Notes: generated from the sequence alone by a model not told the origin. 64,000 nt of DNA from CAIQPV01 sp963719855 (GCA_963719855.1 CAVRDK010000004.1:992001-1056000); one strand, 5' to 3'; positions 44,048 through 53,085 are shown, counted from the first letter of the stretch. A program made the numbers and translations.

Positions 44048-46678
44048 ATGTCGCTGCGCGACCTCGACTACCAAGCGCGGACGCTGGAACGGCTCGATGA
44101 GTATTTGATCGAACTGTCAAAACAGAAGAAGAAAGCGGACAAAATTTTAGAGGCCAATACCTGCGAAACCGACCCCGATCTGATTCATGATGTTCCCGAC
44201 TTCGCTGCCAAAACATGGGAAGCCGTGCGCACAACAGGCAAGCTGCCACAATCGCGTGCCGCTATACCTTATTCGGCACGCATTGATGGCGCGGGGCGAT
44301 CTGTGCCCAACGTGGTATTTAAGGTGCCCACAGGAGGTGGCAAGACCTATCTGGCGGCCTCTGCCCTGTCTCGTATCTTCGGACGCTATCTAGGCATTAG
44401 CACTGGCTTCGTGTTGTGGATCGTGCCTAATGAGGCTATCTACTCGCAAACAAAAAAACAACTGGCCGACCGCCAGCATCCATACCGCCAGATGCTCGAC
44501 GTGCAGTCAGGCAATCGCGTCATACTGATGGAGAAGGGCGACAGGCTGGATGCACGCGATGTGGAAGGTAATCTGTGTGTGATGTTGCTGATGCTGCAAT
44601 CTTCCAATCGCGATAACAAAGACACGTTGAAGATGTTTCGCGACCGGGGCGATGTGCAGGGTTTTTTCCCGCCTGAGGGCGACATGGAGGCGCATTACTT
44701 GGCGCTCAAGCAAACACCAAACTTGGATGCCTATGGAAAAGCTGGCGAAGGGGCATTCTGGCCGATAGTGAAGGATTCACTCGGCAACGCCTTGCGGCTG
44801 ATTCGTCCGGTGGTAGTGATGGACGAAGGCCACCGGGCAGTTTCGGAGCTGGCCTTTGCCACGCTCTACGGCTTCAATCCCTGTTTCGTGCTGGAGCTTT
44901 CTGCCACGCCTAAGGACGTGATGGCAACGGGTGGAAAAACTCCTAAGCCTGCCCGCTACACTAACGTGTTGGTGGAAGTAAAAGGCATCGACCTCGACCG
45001 TGAGGGTATGATTAAAATGCCTCTCAACCTCGACCCGCGCCAAGGCACAGACTGGCGGAATACGCTGGCAGTGGCGCTCGACCGACTCAACGCCCTCGAC
45101 GGCGAAGCACGAAGGCTACACGGTGAGGGAGGGCGCTATATTCGCCCCATCATGCTAGTGCAGGCAGAGCGGACGGGTGCGGATCAGCGCGATGGTTCTC
45201 ACATTCACGCCCTCGATGTCAAGGAATGGCTGGTTAATTCCGGGCTGGATGAGGCCGAAATCGCCATCAAGACGGCGGACACCAATGACCTCGCCGCACC
45301 TGAGAATCAAGACTTGCTAACGCCCGCAAATAGCGTGCGCGTCATCGTCACCAAACAGGCTTTGCAGGAAGGCTGGGATTGCCCCTTCGCTTATGTACTT
45401 TGTGCCTTGGCGGCGAGTGGCAACCTTTCGGCCATGACCCAGCTTGTTGGTCGCATCCTTCGTCAGCCTCATGCCGAGAAAACGAAGGTCGCGGCTCTCG
45501 ATGAGTGCTATGTCATCACCCATCACGCCGGAACTGCTGATGTGGTAGCCGCCATCAAGACCGGGTTGGAAGAGGATGGACTGGGCGATCTGGTGAAAGA
45601 AATACGCACTTCCGACAACAGCACTGGCAATGGTACCCGCAAGGTGAAGCGGCGCGAGAAATTCGCCAAGATGGAAATTTTTCTGCCGCTGGTATTGCGT
45701 GTCGATGGCGGCAGCGTCCGCCCACTGGACTATGAGCAAGACATCCTGTTCGATGTTGATTGGACGGGACTGGATGTGGCCGAGTTGGTGACAAAAATTC
45801 CAGACAACGCGCAGAGCGCGGAACGCCAAATGCAGCGGATTCATCTTGTTGAACAAGGCGACGAACGGATTGTCAGCGAGACCGTGGGCATTACCGACGA
45901 GATGCTGCGGTTTGATCCGTCCTATGCGGTGCGAATGATTTCGGACATCGTGCCCAATGCATGGATTGCCCGCGAGATTGTCGGTAATGTGAGATCAGGG
46001 CTATTAGGGCGAGGCTTTGATGATGCGAAGCTGGGCGAGGTGGCTGGGTTACTTGTCGAGGAACTGCGGAAATGGCTGGACGGCGAGCGCGACAGAAAGG
46101 CCAAGTCCCATTTTCGTGACGAGGTGGCAGCGGGGCGAATCCAGTTCCGCCTGCGGGCGGATGGCAACAACTGGCGGATGCCCTTCGAGGCCGAAACCTA
46201 CGAGCCGGAGACTGCCGATCAGTTGATCGGCAAGAATGGTGGGGCATTGGAGCGCAGCCTGTTTTCGCCGATATACAAGGGCGATTTTTCCAGTCAGGAC
46301 GAGCGCGACATCGCAGTCTATCTTGACGGAGAAGCCGCACTGGGATGGTGGCATCGCAATGTCGCCCGCAACCACTACGCCGTGCAGGGCTGGAGGCGGG
46401 AAAAAATTTATCCAGACATTATCTTTGCCATGCAACGGGGCGAAGTTGCGAACCGCATAGTCGTGCTGGAGGCGAAGGGGCAACATCTGTCAGGCAATTC
46501 GGACACCGAGTACAAGAAGGCGGTGCTACGCCTTATGGGCGAAGCATACGACATTGAGCGCTCATCCCGTGTCGGCGAGCTTGAACTCGTGGTGCCTGAT
46601 GGAACAACAGTGGAGTGCGACCTAGTGCTGATGACCGAGTGGAAGACGCGGTTGCCGAATGAGTTTCTTTGCGGGTGA
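44048..46678 (+). CDS. res: Type III restriction enzyme Res subunit
   Basis: 876-residue SF2 helicase-nuclease. Walker A KVPTGGGKT (Lys99), DEGH box 259-262, ELSATP motif III, ALQEGWDCPFAYVL and QLVGRILRQP (motif VI) are complete. The C-terminal nuclease has PD at 789-790 and EAK at 808-810 (PD-X17-EAK). With Mod it would cut DNA between two inversely oriented unmethylated sites. All catalytic residues look intact, so the system is probably active. Confidence 0.93.
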   Translation: MSLRDLDYQARTLERLDEYLIELSKQKKKADKILEANTCETDPDLIHDVPDFAAKTWEAVRTTGKLPQSRAAIPYSARIDGAGRSVPNVVFKVPTGGGKTYLAASALSRIFGRYLGISTGFVLWIVPNEAIYSQTKKQLADRQHPYRQMLDVQSGNRVILMEKGDRLDARDVEGNLCVMLLMLQSSNRDNKDTLKMFRDRGDVQGFFPPEGDMEAHYLALKQTPNLDAYGKAGEGAFWPIVKDSLGNALRLIRPVVVMDEGHRAVSELAFATLYGFNPCFVLELSATPKDVMATGGKTPKPARYTNVLVEVKGIDLDREGMIKMPLNLDPRQGTDWRNTLAVALDRLNALDGEARRLHGEGGRYIRPIMLVQAERTGADQRDGSHIHALDVKEWLVNSGLDEAEIAIKTADTNDLAAPENQDLLTPANSVRVIVTKQALQEGWDCPFAYVLCALAASGNLSAMTQLVGRILRQPHAEKTKVAALDECYVITHHAGTADVVAAIKTGLEEDGLGDLVKEIRTSDNSTGNGTRKVKRREKFAKMEIFLPLVLRVDGGSVRPLDYEQDILFDVDWTGLDVAELVTKIPDNAQSAERQMQRIHLVEQGDERIVSETVGITDEMLRFDPSYAVRMISDIVPNAWIAREIVGNVRSGLLGRGFDDAKLGEVAGLLVEELRKWLDGERDRKAKSHFRDEVAAGRIQFRLRADGNNWRMPFEAETYEPETADQLIGKNGGALERSLFSPIYKGDFSSQDERDIAVYLDGEAALGWWHRNVARNHYAVQGWRREKIYPDIIFAMQRGEVANRIVVLEAKGQHLSGNSDTEYKKAVLRLMGEAYDIERSSRVGELELVVPDGTTVECDLVLMTEWKTRLPNEFLCG

Positions 46679-46719
46679 TTTTAAGGGCATCTCATTGTCG
46701 TGTTCAGCATAAGGGCTTA

Positions 46720-46748
46720 TTGACGGCCAGATAAAATATAGCTAGACT
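46720..46748 (+). promoter_or_regulatory. Sigma-70 promoter downstream of res
   Basis: TTGACG (46720-46725), 17-bp spacer, TAGACT (46743-46748). Well placed to drive the 54-aa and 196-aa genes independently of mod-res. Confidence 0.6.
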
Positions 46749-46805
46749 TCTGGTCGCTGTACAAATATAAGCCTATAAATAAGTCCAAAGGCTCTACCAA
46801 AATAA

Positions 46806-46970
46806 ATGAGTTCAACCCAGCAGCAGTTTGACCCAGCGTTCCCGTTTGGCGACGAGGTCTTTCTCTCCGCCGAGCCGATGTCGGACGAAGAATTCAAAAT
46901 TTTCGTTCAACCGACTAATGACGAAATCCCTGTTGACGAGGTCTATTCTACCGAATCGCCTGGGGTTTAA
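46806..46970 (+). CDS. Small acidic protein, 54 aa
   Basis: Frame MSSTQQQFDPAFPFGDEVFL...PMSDEEFKIFVQ...DEVYSTESPGV. Strongly acidic with no cysteine or membrane segment. No strong Shine-Dalgarno, but codon use is gene-like and it ends 12 bp before the 196-aa gene, so the two probably form a unit. Unrecognised; an acidic DNA-mimic or antitoxin-like partner is a speculation only. Confidence 0.5.
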   Translation: MSSTQQQFDPAFPFGDEVFLSAEPMSDEEFKIFVQPTNDEIPVDEVYSTESPGV

Positions 46971-46982
46971 GAGGCTGGCAAA

Positions 46983-47573
46983 ATGAAAGATGAAACATTC
47001 CGCGTAATTGTGGAGACGGTGATTTTGCCTATTGGAAATACACTGATAGACCGCGATTCAAAGCTGTCTTGGCGCAAAGGCTGGGAACAACGCCTCCTAG
47101 ATAATTATCAAACCACACGACAATGCATCCATAATGATATGGAGAAGGAGTCGCGTGTTTTTACACACCTAATAGATCGCCATAAGATTGCTGCCGCTTT
47201 TACTATGGCGATTATGAATTGCAAGCCAATGGAAAATAGTGGCGGCATTTTAAAGCCATCCTCTTTAGCTAGACTTGCAAATGAGGCGCTGGCGTTCTTG
47301 ACTGCGGTAAAGATTATTCAAGACTTTTTGGTAAAGCGGTTTAAGAATGATCCAGACATGGCGAACAAACTTGCAAACTCTGCGATAATATTTCCGCCAG
47401 CCAATGATCATCTTTATCCAGTGCATGCATACAAGGCGTTGTTTAATGCCGGACACGCTGGATTAAATTCTTTTATTCTGGCAAATCTTTATTTCTTGGT
47501 GGAGTCCTACCAACTTCAGTCATTGGGCTGGAACGATTGTTTGCCAGAAATTCCCGCCCAACCTTCGCCGTGA
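46983..47573 (+). CDS. Hypothetical protein, 196 aa, next to type III R-M
   Basis: Unrecognised, predicted all-helical soluble protein. Notable segments are THLIDRHKIAAAFTMAIMNC (an RHK-containing helix), ARLANEALAFLTAVKIIQDF and FPPANDHLYPVHAYKALFNA. AGAGG lies about 8 bp before the ATG. A terminator follows at 47598. Its place at the end of the restriction locus suggests a defence-associated role, unproven. Confidence 0.7.
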   Translation: MKDETFRVIVETVILPIGNTLIDRDSKLSWRKGWEQRLLDNYQTTRQCIHNDMEKESRVFTHLIDRHKIAAAFTMAIMNCKPMENSGGILKPSSLARLANEALAFLTAVKIIQDFLVKRFKNDPDMANKLANSAIIFPPANDHLYPVHAYKALFNAGHAGLNSFILANLYFLVESYQLQSLGWNDCLPEIPAQPSP

Positions 47574-47597
47574 TATAAGCAACAAAGATAATGTTAA

Positions 47598-47635
47598 CCC
47601 GCTGGCGCTAGAGATAGCCCGGCGGTTTTTCTTTT
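47598..47635 (+). terminator. Rho-independent terminator
   Basis: Stem CCGCTGG / CCGGCGG (seven pairs with one U-G) followed by TTTTTCTTTT, ending the restriction locus and its tail before xthA. Confidence 0.75.
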
Positions 47636-47731
47636 CGTGGTGGCATAATATTGGGGTAACGGGCCTGCTGTGTGTAGCTAGGCAGGCATCAAGATTATAA
47701 ATGCCAATAGCGCAAAGGGTTTCAAGCCTTC

Positions 47732-48511
47732 ATGAAGATTGCCACATGGAACGTCAACTCGCTCAAGGTGCGCCTGCCGCAAGTATTGGACTGGCTGGCA
47801 GCTAATCAGCCGGATGTGCTGTGCTTGCAGGAACTCAAGCAGGAAGACAGCCAGTTTCCTCTGGCAGCATTACAGCAGGCGGGTTATCAGGCCGTATTCA
47901 GCGGGCAGAAGACTTATAACGGCGTGGCCATTCTGAGCAAGTCAGCGCCCACTGACGTGCAATGTGGCATGCCAAATTACCCCGATGAGCAGAAGCGCCT
48001 GATCGCTGCCACCATTAACGGCATCCGTATCGTATGTGTGTACATTCCCAACGGGCAGAGTCTGGATTCCGATAAATACCAGTACAAACTGGCGTGGCTG
48101 GCGGCGTTGCAGGCGTGGCTGAAAGATGAGTTGGTGAAGCATCCGAAACTCGCGCTGCTCGGCGACTATAACATCGCGCCGGAAGATCGCGACGTGTACG
48201 ACCCGCAGGCATGGGCGGGCAATATACTGGTAAGCGAGCCGGAGCGTGCCGCGTTCCGTGCGCTTGAACAGCTCGGAACGCGCGACAGCTTCCGTTTGTT
48301 CGAACAGCCGGAGAAATCCTATTCCTGGTGGGATTACCGCACGATGGCGTTCCGCCGCAATATGGGGCTGCGCATAGACCACATTCTTGTCAGCGCAGCT
48401 TTGGAATGCGGCGCTTGCAGCATAGACAAAACACCGCGCAAGTTGGAGCGGCCTTCCGACCATGCACCGGTGGTGGCAGAGATTAGACCGGAGTCAACCC
48501 AAGCAACATGA
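47732..48511 (+). CDS. xthA: Exodeoxyribonuclease III
   Basis: 259-residue AP endonuclease/3'-5' exonuclease of base excision repair. Family blocks present: KIATWNVNSLKVRLPQVLDW, LCLQELKQED (metal-binding Glu), GDYNIAPEDRDVYDP (catalytic Asp and Asn), WWDYR and RIDHILVS...PSDHAPVVAEI (Asp-His pair). Overlaps the downstream phosphoesterase start by 4 bp. Confidence 0.95.
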   Translation: MKIATWNVNSLKVRLPQVLDWLAANQPDVLCLQELKQEDSQFPLAALQQAGYQAVFSGQKTYNGVAILSKSAPTDVQCGMPNYPDEQKRLIAATINGIRIVCVYIPNGQSLDSDKYQYKLAWLAALQAWLKDELVKHPKLALLGDYNIAPEDRDVYDPQAWAGNILVSEPERAAFRALEQLGTRDSFRLFEQPEKSYSWWDYRTMAFRRNMGLRIDHILVSAALECGACSIDKTPRKLERPSDHAPVVAEIRPESTQAT

Positions 48512-49353
48512 CACTACGTTTTTATATCCCATTGTTGCTGGCATGGTTCGCTGTGTCAGCGCCAGCGCCAGCGCAAGCGCAACCCCTGCCCCGTCCGGAT
48601 CACATCGTGATCGTAATCGAAGAAAACAAATCTTATGCGCAAATCATTGGCAATCCGGTTGCGCCGTATATCAATGAGTTGTCCCATCGTGGCACCTTGC
48701 TTACACAATCCTTTGGCGTTTCTCATCCCAGCCAGCCTAATTATCTCGCCCTGTTTTCCGGTTCCACGCACGGCGTCACCAGCGATGTCTGTCCTCTGGA
48801 ATTAAGCGGGGATAACCTTGCCAGTGCGCTGCTTGAAAAGGGAAGGAGTTTCCTCAGCTATGCTGAATCCATGCCGCAAGCTGGTTTTGATGGCTGCGCC
48901 TATGGCGCGTACTGGCGCAAGCACAACCCGGCAGCAAACTGGAAAGAACTGGCGGCGCTCAACCAGCCGTTCAGCGCATTCCCGCAGGATTTTGAAAAAC
49001 TTCCCACGGTAGCCTTGGTAGTGCCGAATCAACTCAACGACATGCACGATGGCAGCATCGCGCAAGGCGATGCGTGGCTGGCAGAAAATATTGCGTCCTA
49101 TGCGCAATGGGCGATGACGCACAACAGCTTGTTGATCGTCACATGGGATGAAGATAATGGTTCGGCAAACAACCGTATCTCTACGATACTCATCGGGCCT
49201 ATGGTCAAGACGGGTAGCAGCGCGCAGCACATCAACCACTACAACATCCTGCGCACCATAGAGGAAATGCTGGGGCTGGCTTATCTGGGTGATAGCGCCA
49301 ACGTCAATTCCGTTGCAAGGGTGTGGCGGGAAGGAGGAAGAAAAAGCAAATGA
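48508..49353 (+). CDS. Secreted phosphoesterase (PF04185-type, acid phosphatase-like)
   Basis: 281 residues with a signal peptide (LLLAWFAVSAPAPAQAQ) and the phosphoesterase fold: DHIVIVIEENKSYAQIIGN (metal-binding Glu-Asn), SHPSQPNYLALFSGSTHG, VVPNQLNDMHDG and LLIVTWDEDNGS. Related to AcpA and bacterial phospholipase C-like phosphatases, but shorter, so phosphatase is more likely than phospholipase. Periplasmic or secreted. Confidence 0.85.
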   Translation: MTLRFYIPLLLAWFAVSAPAPAQAQPLPRPDHIVIVIEENKSYAQIIGNPVAPYINELSHRGTLLTQSFGVSHPSQPNYLALFSGSTHGVTSDVCPLELSGDNLASALLEKGRSFLSYAESMPQAGFDGCAYGAYWRKHNPAANWKELAALNQPFSAFPQDFEKLPTVALVVPNQLNDMHDGSIAQGDAWLAENIASYAQWAMTHNSLLIVTWDEDNGSANNRISTILIGPMVKTGSSAQHINHYNILRTIEEMLGLAYLGDSANVNSVARVWREGGRKSK

Positions 49354-49463
49354 TCCGGGCAATGCTGCCGCGTAGCCACAAACAGCAGCATAAAAATTCC
49401 CTTATTCGGCCCATCTCTTCGAGCCAGAATGTGAATAATAGGCACTAGAAACTTTTGATTTTA

Positions 49464-49506
49464 TGTGCGGAAGCGCACAGAGTTTAGGAAGCTCTATAAG
49501 TATTCT
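49464..49506 (+). promoter_or_regulatory. Putative Crp/Fnr-family operator and promoter
   Basis: Palindrome TGTGCGGAAGCGCACA (49464-49479), the same TGTGCG-N4-CGCACA pattern as upstream of the Crp/Fnr gene and gspL. TATTCT at 49501-49506 falls 30-35 bases from the centre, the class II -10 position. The 51-aa gene starts 141 bp downstream. Confidence 0.6.
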
Positions 49507-49619
49507 TGGAACCGGAAATTAAAAGTAAACCACTACCTGTTAATTCGGTAGTGCAGGACGACAGGAAGCTAATCAGAGTTGCCTGAAACGGACGAATCAC
49601 CCGAACACAGGAGGCCATC

Positions 49620-49775
49620 ATGTTCAGACTCTACCTTGCACGAACGACGGAAAGAGCGCTCTACGCCGATGAGCAAATACTCATGGGGGTTTTTGATTCC
49701 CTTGCTTCCGCCGCGCAGATACTCGGGAGCCAATTCCAATTCTGCGATGTAGTCACAATGACCAGAGTTCATTGA
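49620..49775 (+). CDS. Small protein, 51 aa
   Basis: Frame MFRLYLARTTERALYADEQI...MGVFDSLASAAQILGSQFQF...CDVVTMTRVH. A near-ideal CAGGAGG Shine-Dalgarno lies 5-6 bp before the ATG. Predicted alpha/beta, one cysteine, no membrane segment. It is the only candidate target of the Crp/Fnr-type palindrome at 49464, with a leader of about 110 bases. Unrecognised. Ends 26 bp before the convergent algR-like stop. Confidence 0.65.
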   Translation: MFRLYLARTTERALYADEQILMGVFDSLASAAQILGSQFQFCDVVTMTRVH

Positions 49776-49801
49776 AGCCACCCCCTATCTCCTTTCTTCG
49801 A

Positions 49802-50566
49802 CTAACTAAACTCCTTCACAATAAACTGCTGTCGGCGGCTGATCGGCAGCATCTCGTCCAGCCCTTTGAGTTTGACCGTCCAGTGCGATTCACCCTCTTC
49901 ATTATCGGCGACTTTTTCAAAGCCTTCGATCTCGTCTTTTGCCACCAGGCAGTTGCGGTGGATGCGGATGAAGCGCATGGCGAATTCCTTTTCCAGCGCG
50001 GTGAGAGGTTCTTCGATCAGGTATTCGTGCTGTACGGTGCGCACGGTGACGTATTTCAATTCGGCGCGCAAATAGAGTACGTCCTGAATCGGAATGAGTT
50101 GGATCTTTCCACGCTCGTGAATGGAGAGATTCTTGCGCGGCTCTGGGGTGAGCTCTCGCAATTCCTCGGTGCGCAGCGGCACGGCGGTGCGTGCGTGGGA
50201 GAGCGCTTCGAACAGGCGGCCCAGACGGATAGGCTTGAGCAAATAGTCTATGGCGTGCAGTTCGAACGCCTTGATGGCATAAGCGTCGTAGGCGGTGGTG
50301 AATATAACGGCAGGCGGCTTGGGCAGTTTGTTGAGATGCTGCGCCAGTTCGATGCCGTCCATCTGTGGCATGCGGATATCCACCAGCACTACGTCGGCGT
50401 GGACTTCGTATAATTTTGCCAACGCCTCGCGTCCATTGCCTGCCTCGCCGACAATTTCCAGCGGCAGTTGTTCGGAGCAATCGCCGAGCAACTCCTTGAT
50501 GCGGTTGCGTGCGGGCGGCTCATCGTCCACCACGAATATCCTGAGGGGAAGTTCAACAACGGTCAT
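49802..50566 (-). CDS. LytTR response regulator (AlgR-like)
   Basis: 254 residues: receiver (IFVVDDEPPARNRIKELL, phospho-Asp in VLVDIRMPQMDG, YLLKPIRLGR) and a LytTR DNA-binding domain (about 150-250, IQDVLYLRAELKYVTV, MRFIRIHRNCLVA, SRRQQFIVKEF). AlgR-type regulators control twitching, exopolysaccharide or virulence genes. The start overlaps the kinase stop by 4 bp, forming a two-component operon. Confidence 0.92.
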   Translation of the reverse strand: MTVVELPLRIFVVDDEPPARNRIKELLGDCSEQLPLEIVGEAGNGREALAKLYEVHADVVLVDIRMPQMDGIELAQHLNKLPKPPAVIFTTAYDAYAIKAFELHAIDYLLKPIRLGRLFEALSHARTAVPLRTEELRELTPEPRKNLSIHERGKIQLIPIQDVLYLRAELKYVTVRTVQHEYLIEEPLTALEKEFAMRFIRIHRNCLVAKDEIEGFEKVADNEEGESHWTVKLKGLDEMLPISRRQQFIVKEFS

Positions 50567-51600
50567 CGGTTTTCCTCTTTTACGTAAGGCAGCATAATGT
50601 GTACGCGGTAAAAGTCCTTGCCCGATTCTACTGTATAACGTGCCTCGATATCGAACTGCAAAGCCAGCCGTTCCCGGATGTTGGTCAATGCCATTTTGTT
50701 TCCCGTATGGTGGCTGCCTTGTTCCTGGCGCGGGTTATACATTTCGAGATGCATTTCATTGCCGCTGCGATACAGCCTGATGTCTATGAGGCCGCCATCG
50801 GTCAACGGTTCAATACCATGATAGACGGCGTTCTCCAGCAGCGGTTGCAATATCAGCGGCGGCAGCAGCGCATCCTCCGGCATGTCTTCCATGTGCCAAC
50901 TCACCTTGAGACGCTCACCTAAACGCAATTGTTCCAGCGCGAGGTACTGGCGCGCAAGTGCCACTTCCTGCCGCACGGGAACCATGTCGCCGCTGTATGC
51001 CATCGCCATGCGGAATAGGTCGGACATGTCTTCCAGCGCAGTCTCGGCGCGCTTGGGGTCGGCGCGTACGATGCCGAGTACGGCGTTGATGCTGTTGAAC
51101 AGGAAGTGCGGACGTATGCGCGCTTGCAAGGCTTGCAAGCGCGATTTTTGCAAAGCCGGGGAAAGTGCGCGTGCACGCAGCCGGAAATAGGTCAGTAGCA
51201 AGGCGGCGATGGTGCTGCCCAGCAGGGCGTTGCGCCCCGCATGGAAGTAGCCGTACTCAACGGGCAGGGCATACAACTCACCGCCCAGGTGATAAATCGC
51301 CAGCGTAATGACCCCAGTCAACAACAGTACGGCGGCAGCACCCTGCCAGTAAGCCAGCCGCGCGAGTAAGGGGTTGAGTACATACAGCAGCAACAGGCTC
51401 GACAACAACACGGGCTGCAGCAGAGCGGAAATGTCTGTCATGCGTTGCGCAATATCCGTCCACGATGATGCCTCCGCCAGCGTCATCAGGAGCGCCGTAC
51501 CGTTCACCAGCAACACGGTGCGCAAGGTGACGCCCATGTTGCGAAAATTAGGCAATGCATCAGGAAGAAGGTTTTGATTTATACTTTGTGTTTTCGGCAT
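50563..51600 (-). CDS. LytS/AlgZ-like sensor histidine kinase
   Basis: 345 residues: several membrane segments (about 30-160), a His_kinase domain with RIRPHFLFNSINAVLGIV (phospho-His), and a HATPase domain with PLLENAVYHGIEP and GNKMALTNIRERL. There is no separate sensory domain beyond the membrane part. The start at 51600 (MPKTQSINQNLLPD) is preferred over the longer frame. Divergent from argH; partner of the LytTR regulator. Confidence 0.9.
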   Translation of the reverse strand: MPKTQSINQNLLPDALPNFRNMGVTLRTVLLVNGTALLMTLAEASSWTDIAQRMTDISALLQPVLLSSLLLLYVLNPLLARLAYWQGAAAVLLLTGVITLAIYHLGGELYALPVEYGYFHAGRNALLGSTIAALLLTYFRLRARALSPALQKSRLQALQARIRPHFLFNSINAVLGIVRADPKRAETALEDMSDLFRMAMAYSGDMVPVRQEVALARQYLALEQLRLGERLKVSWHMEDMPEDALLPPLILQPLLENAVYHGIEPLTDGGLIDIRLYRSGNEMHLEMYNPRQEQGSHHTGNKMALTNIRERLALQFDIEARYTVESGKDFYRVHIMLPYVKEENR

Positions 51601-51644
51601 GGCAGATAACCTGTATATGCTCTTATTCTGGACAAGAGACGATA

Positions 51645-53030
51645 ATGATGCAAGACAAACAAGCATGGTCGGGCCGTTTTAACGAACCAGTGGCAGAACT
51701 GGTGAAGCGCTACACTGCATCGGTAGAATTCGACAACCGGCTGGCGTTGTTTGATATTCAAGGCTCCCGCGCACACGCGCAGATGCTGGCGTTCTGCAAT
51801 ATCATCAGTACGCAGGACTTGAGCGATATCAACCGAGGGCTGGCGCAAATCGAGAACGAGATTATCTGCGGAGATTTCGAGTGGTCGCTCGACCTGGAGG
51901 ATGTGCACCTCAACATCGAGAAGCGGCTCACCACGCTGGTGGGCGACGCAGGCAAGCGTTTGCACACCGGGCGCTCGCGCAACGATCAGGTGGCGACCGA
52001 TGTGCGTCTGTATCTGCGTCATGCCATAGATGAACTTTGCGGGCTTACCCATGCGCTGCAAACCGCCATCGTTAATCTGGCCACTCATCACGCGCACACC
52101 ATCATGCCGGGCTTCACCCATTTGCAGGTGGCGCAGCCGGTGAGCTTCGCGCATCACCTGATGGCTTATTTCGAGATGCTCAAGCGCGATGCGGAACGCC
52201 TCGTTGATTGTCGCAAACGTGTCAATCGCCTGCCGCTGGGCGCTGCCGCACTGGCGGGAACCAGCTACCCGATCAAGCGCGAGTATGTCGCCGACTTGCT
52301 GGGCTTTGACGGGGTGTGCGAGAACTCGCTGGATGCGGTGTCTGACCGGGATTTCGCCATCGAATTTACCGCCGCTGCTGCGCTGATCATGACGCATTTG
52401 TCGCGCCTGTCGGAAGAACTGATTTTATGGATGAGTCCGCGCTTCGGCTTTGTCGACATCGCCGACCGTTTCTGCACTGGTTCTTCCATCATGCCGCAGA
52501 AGAAAAATCCCGACGTGCCGGAATTGGTACGTGGCAAAACCGGGCGCGTGAACGGCCACTTGGTCGCGCTATTGACCTTGATGAAGGGACAGCCGCTGGC
52601 CTACAACAAGGACAATCAGGAAGACAAAGAGCCGCTGTTCGACACTGTGGATACGCTGACTAACACCTTGCGCATCTACGCCGATATGATGGGCGGCATC
52701 ATCGTCAAGCCGGAAGCCATGCGCAACGCTGCTTTGCAGGGTTATGCCACGGCCACCGATCTGGCCGATTATCTGGTGAAGAAGGGTATGCCGTTCCGCG
52801 ATGCGCACGAAGCGGTGGCGCTGGCCGTGCGTTTCGCCGTGCAGCGCGGTTGCGATTTGAGCGACCTCAAGCTGGAAGAGTTGCGGCAGTTCTCAAACCT
52901 GATTGAAAACGACATCTACGGCGTGCTAACGCTGGAAGGTTCGCTGGCGGCACGCAATCACATCGGCGGGACTGCGCCGCAACAAGTTGAAGCCGCCATC
53001 GCTCGCGCGCGAAAATATCTGGCAGGATAA
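51645..53030 (+). CDS. argH: Argininosuccinate lyase
   Basis: 461-residue lyase producing arginine and fumarate, the last step of arginine synthesis. Superfamily signature GSSIMPQKKNPD lies near residue 280; other blocks are WSGRFNEPV, LHTGRSRNDQVATD and GFTHLQVAQPV. The start at 51645 has AAGAG 6-10 bp upstream; ATG 51648 is an equal alternative. The longer frame overlaps the divergent kinase and lacks homology. Confidence 0.95.
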   Translation: MMQDKQAWSGRFNEPVAELVKRYTASVEFDNRLALFDIQGSRAHAQMLAFCNIISTQDLSDINRGLAQIENEIICGDFEWSLDLEDVHLNIEKRLTTLVGDAGKRLHTGRSRNDQVATDVRLYLRHAIDELCGLTHALQTAIVNLATHHAHTIMPGFTHLQVAQPVSFAHHLMAYFEMLKRDAERLVDCRKRVNRLPLGAAALAGTSYPIKREYVADLLGFDGVCENSLDAVSDRDFAIEFTAAAALIMTHLSRLSEELILWMSPRFGFVDIADRFCTGSSIMPQKKNPDVPELVRGKTGRVNGHLVALLTLMKGQPLAYNKDNQEDKEPLFDTVDTLTNTLRIYADMMGGIIVKPEAMRNAALQGYATATDLADYLVKKGMPFRDAHEAVALAVRFAVQRGCDLSDLKLEELRQFSNLIENDIYGVLTLEGSLAARNHIGGTAPQQVEAAIARARKYLAG

Positions 53031-53041
53031 AAGTTCAACTG

Positions 53042-53070
53042 AAAAAAATGGGCGATCTTGCGATCACCCA
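53042..53070 (-). terminator. Rho-independent terminator of grxD (minus strand)
   Basis: Hairpin TGGG-GATC/GATC-CCCA (53049-53070, one mismatched pair) followed on the minus strand by seven T residues (53042-53048). It ends leftward transcription from grxD and meets argH tail to tail. Confidence 0.75.
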
Positions 53071-53085
53071 TATTAGGAGGAGAGT

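Noticed and set aside
49772..50413. 213-aa plus-strand frame
   Set aside because: Opposite the LytTR regulator; no motif.
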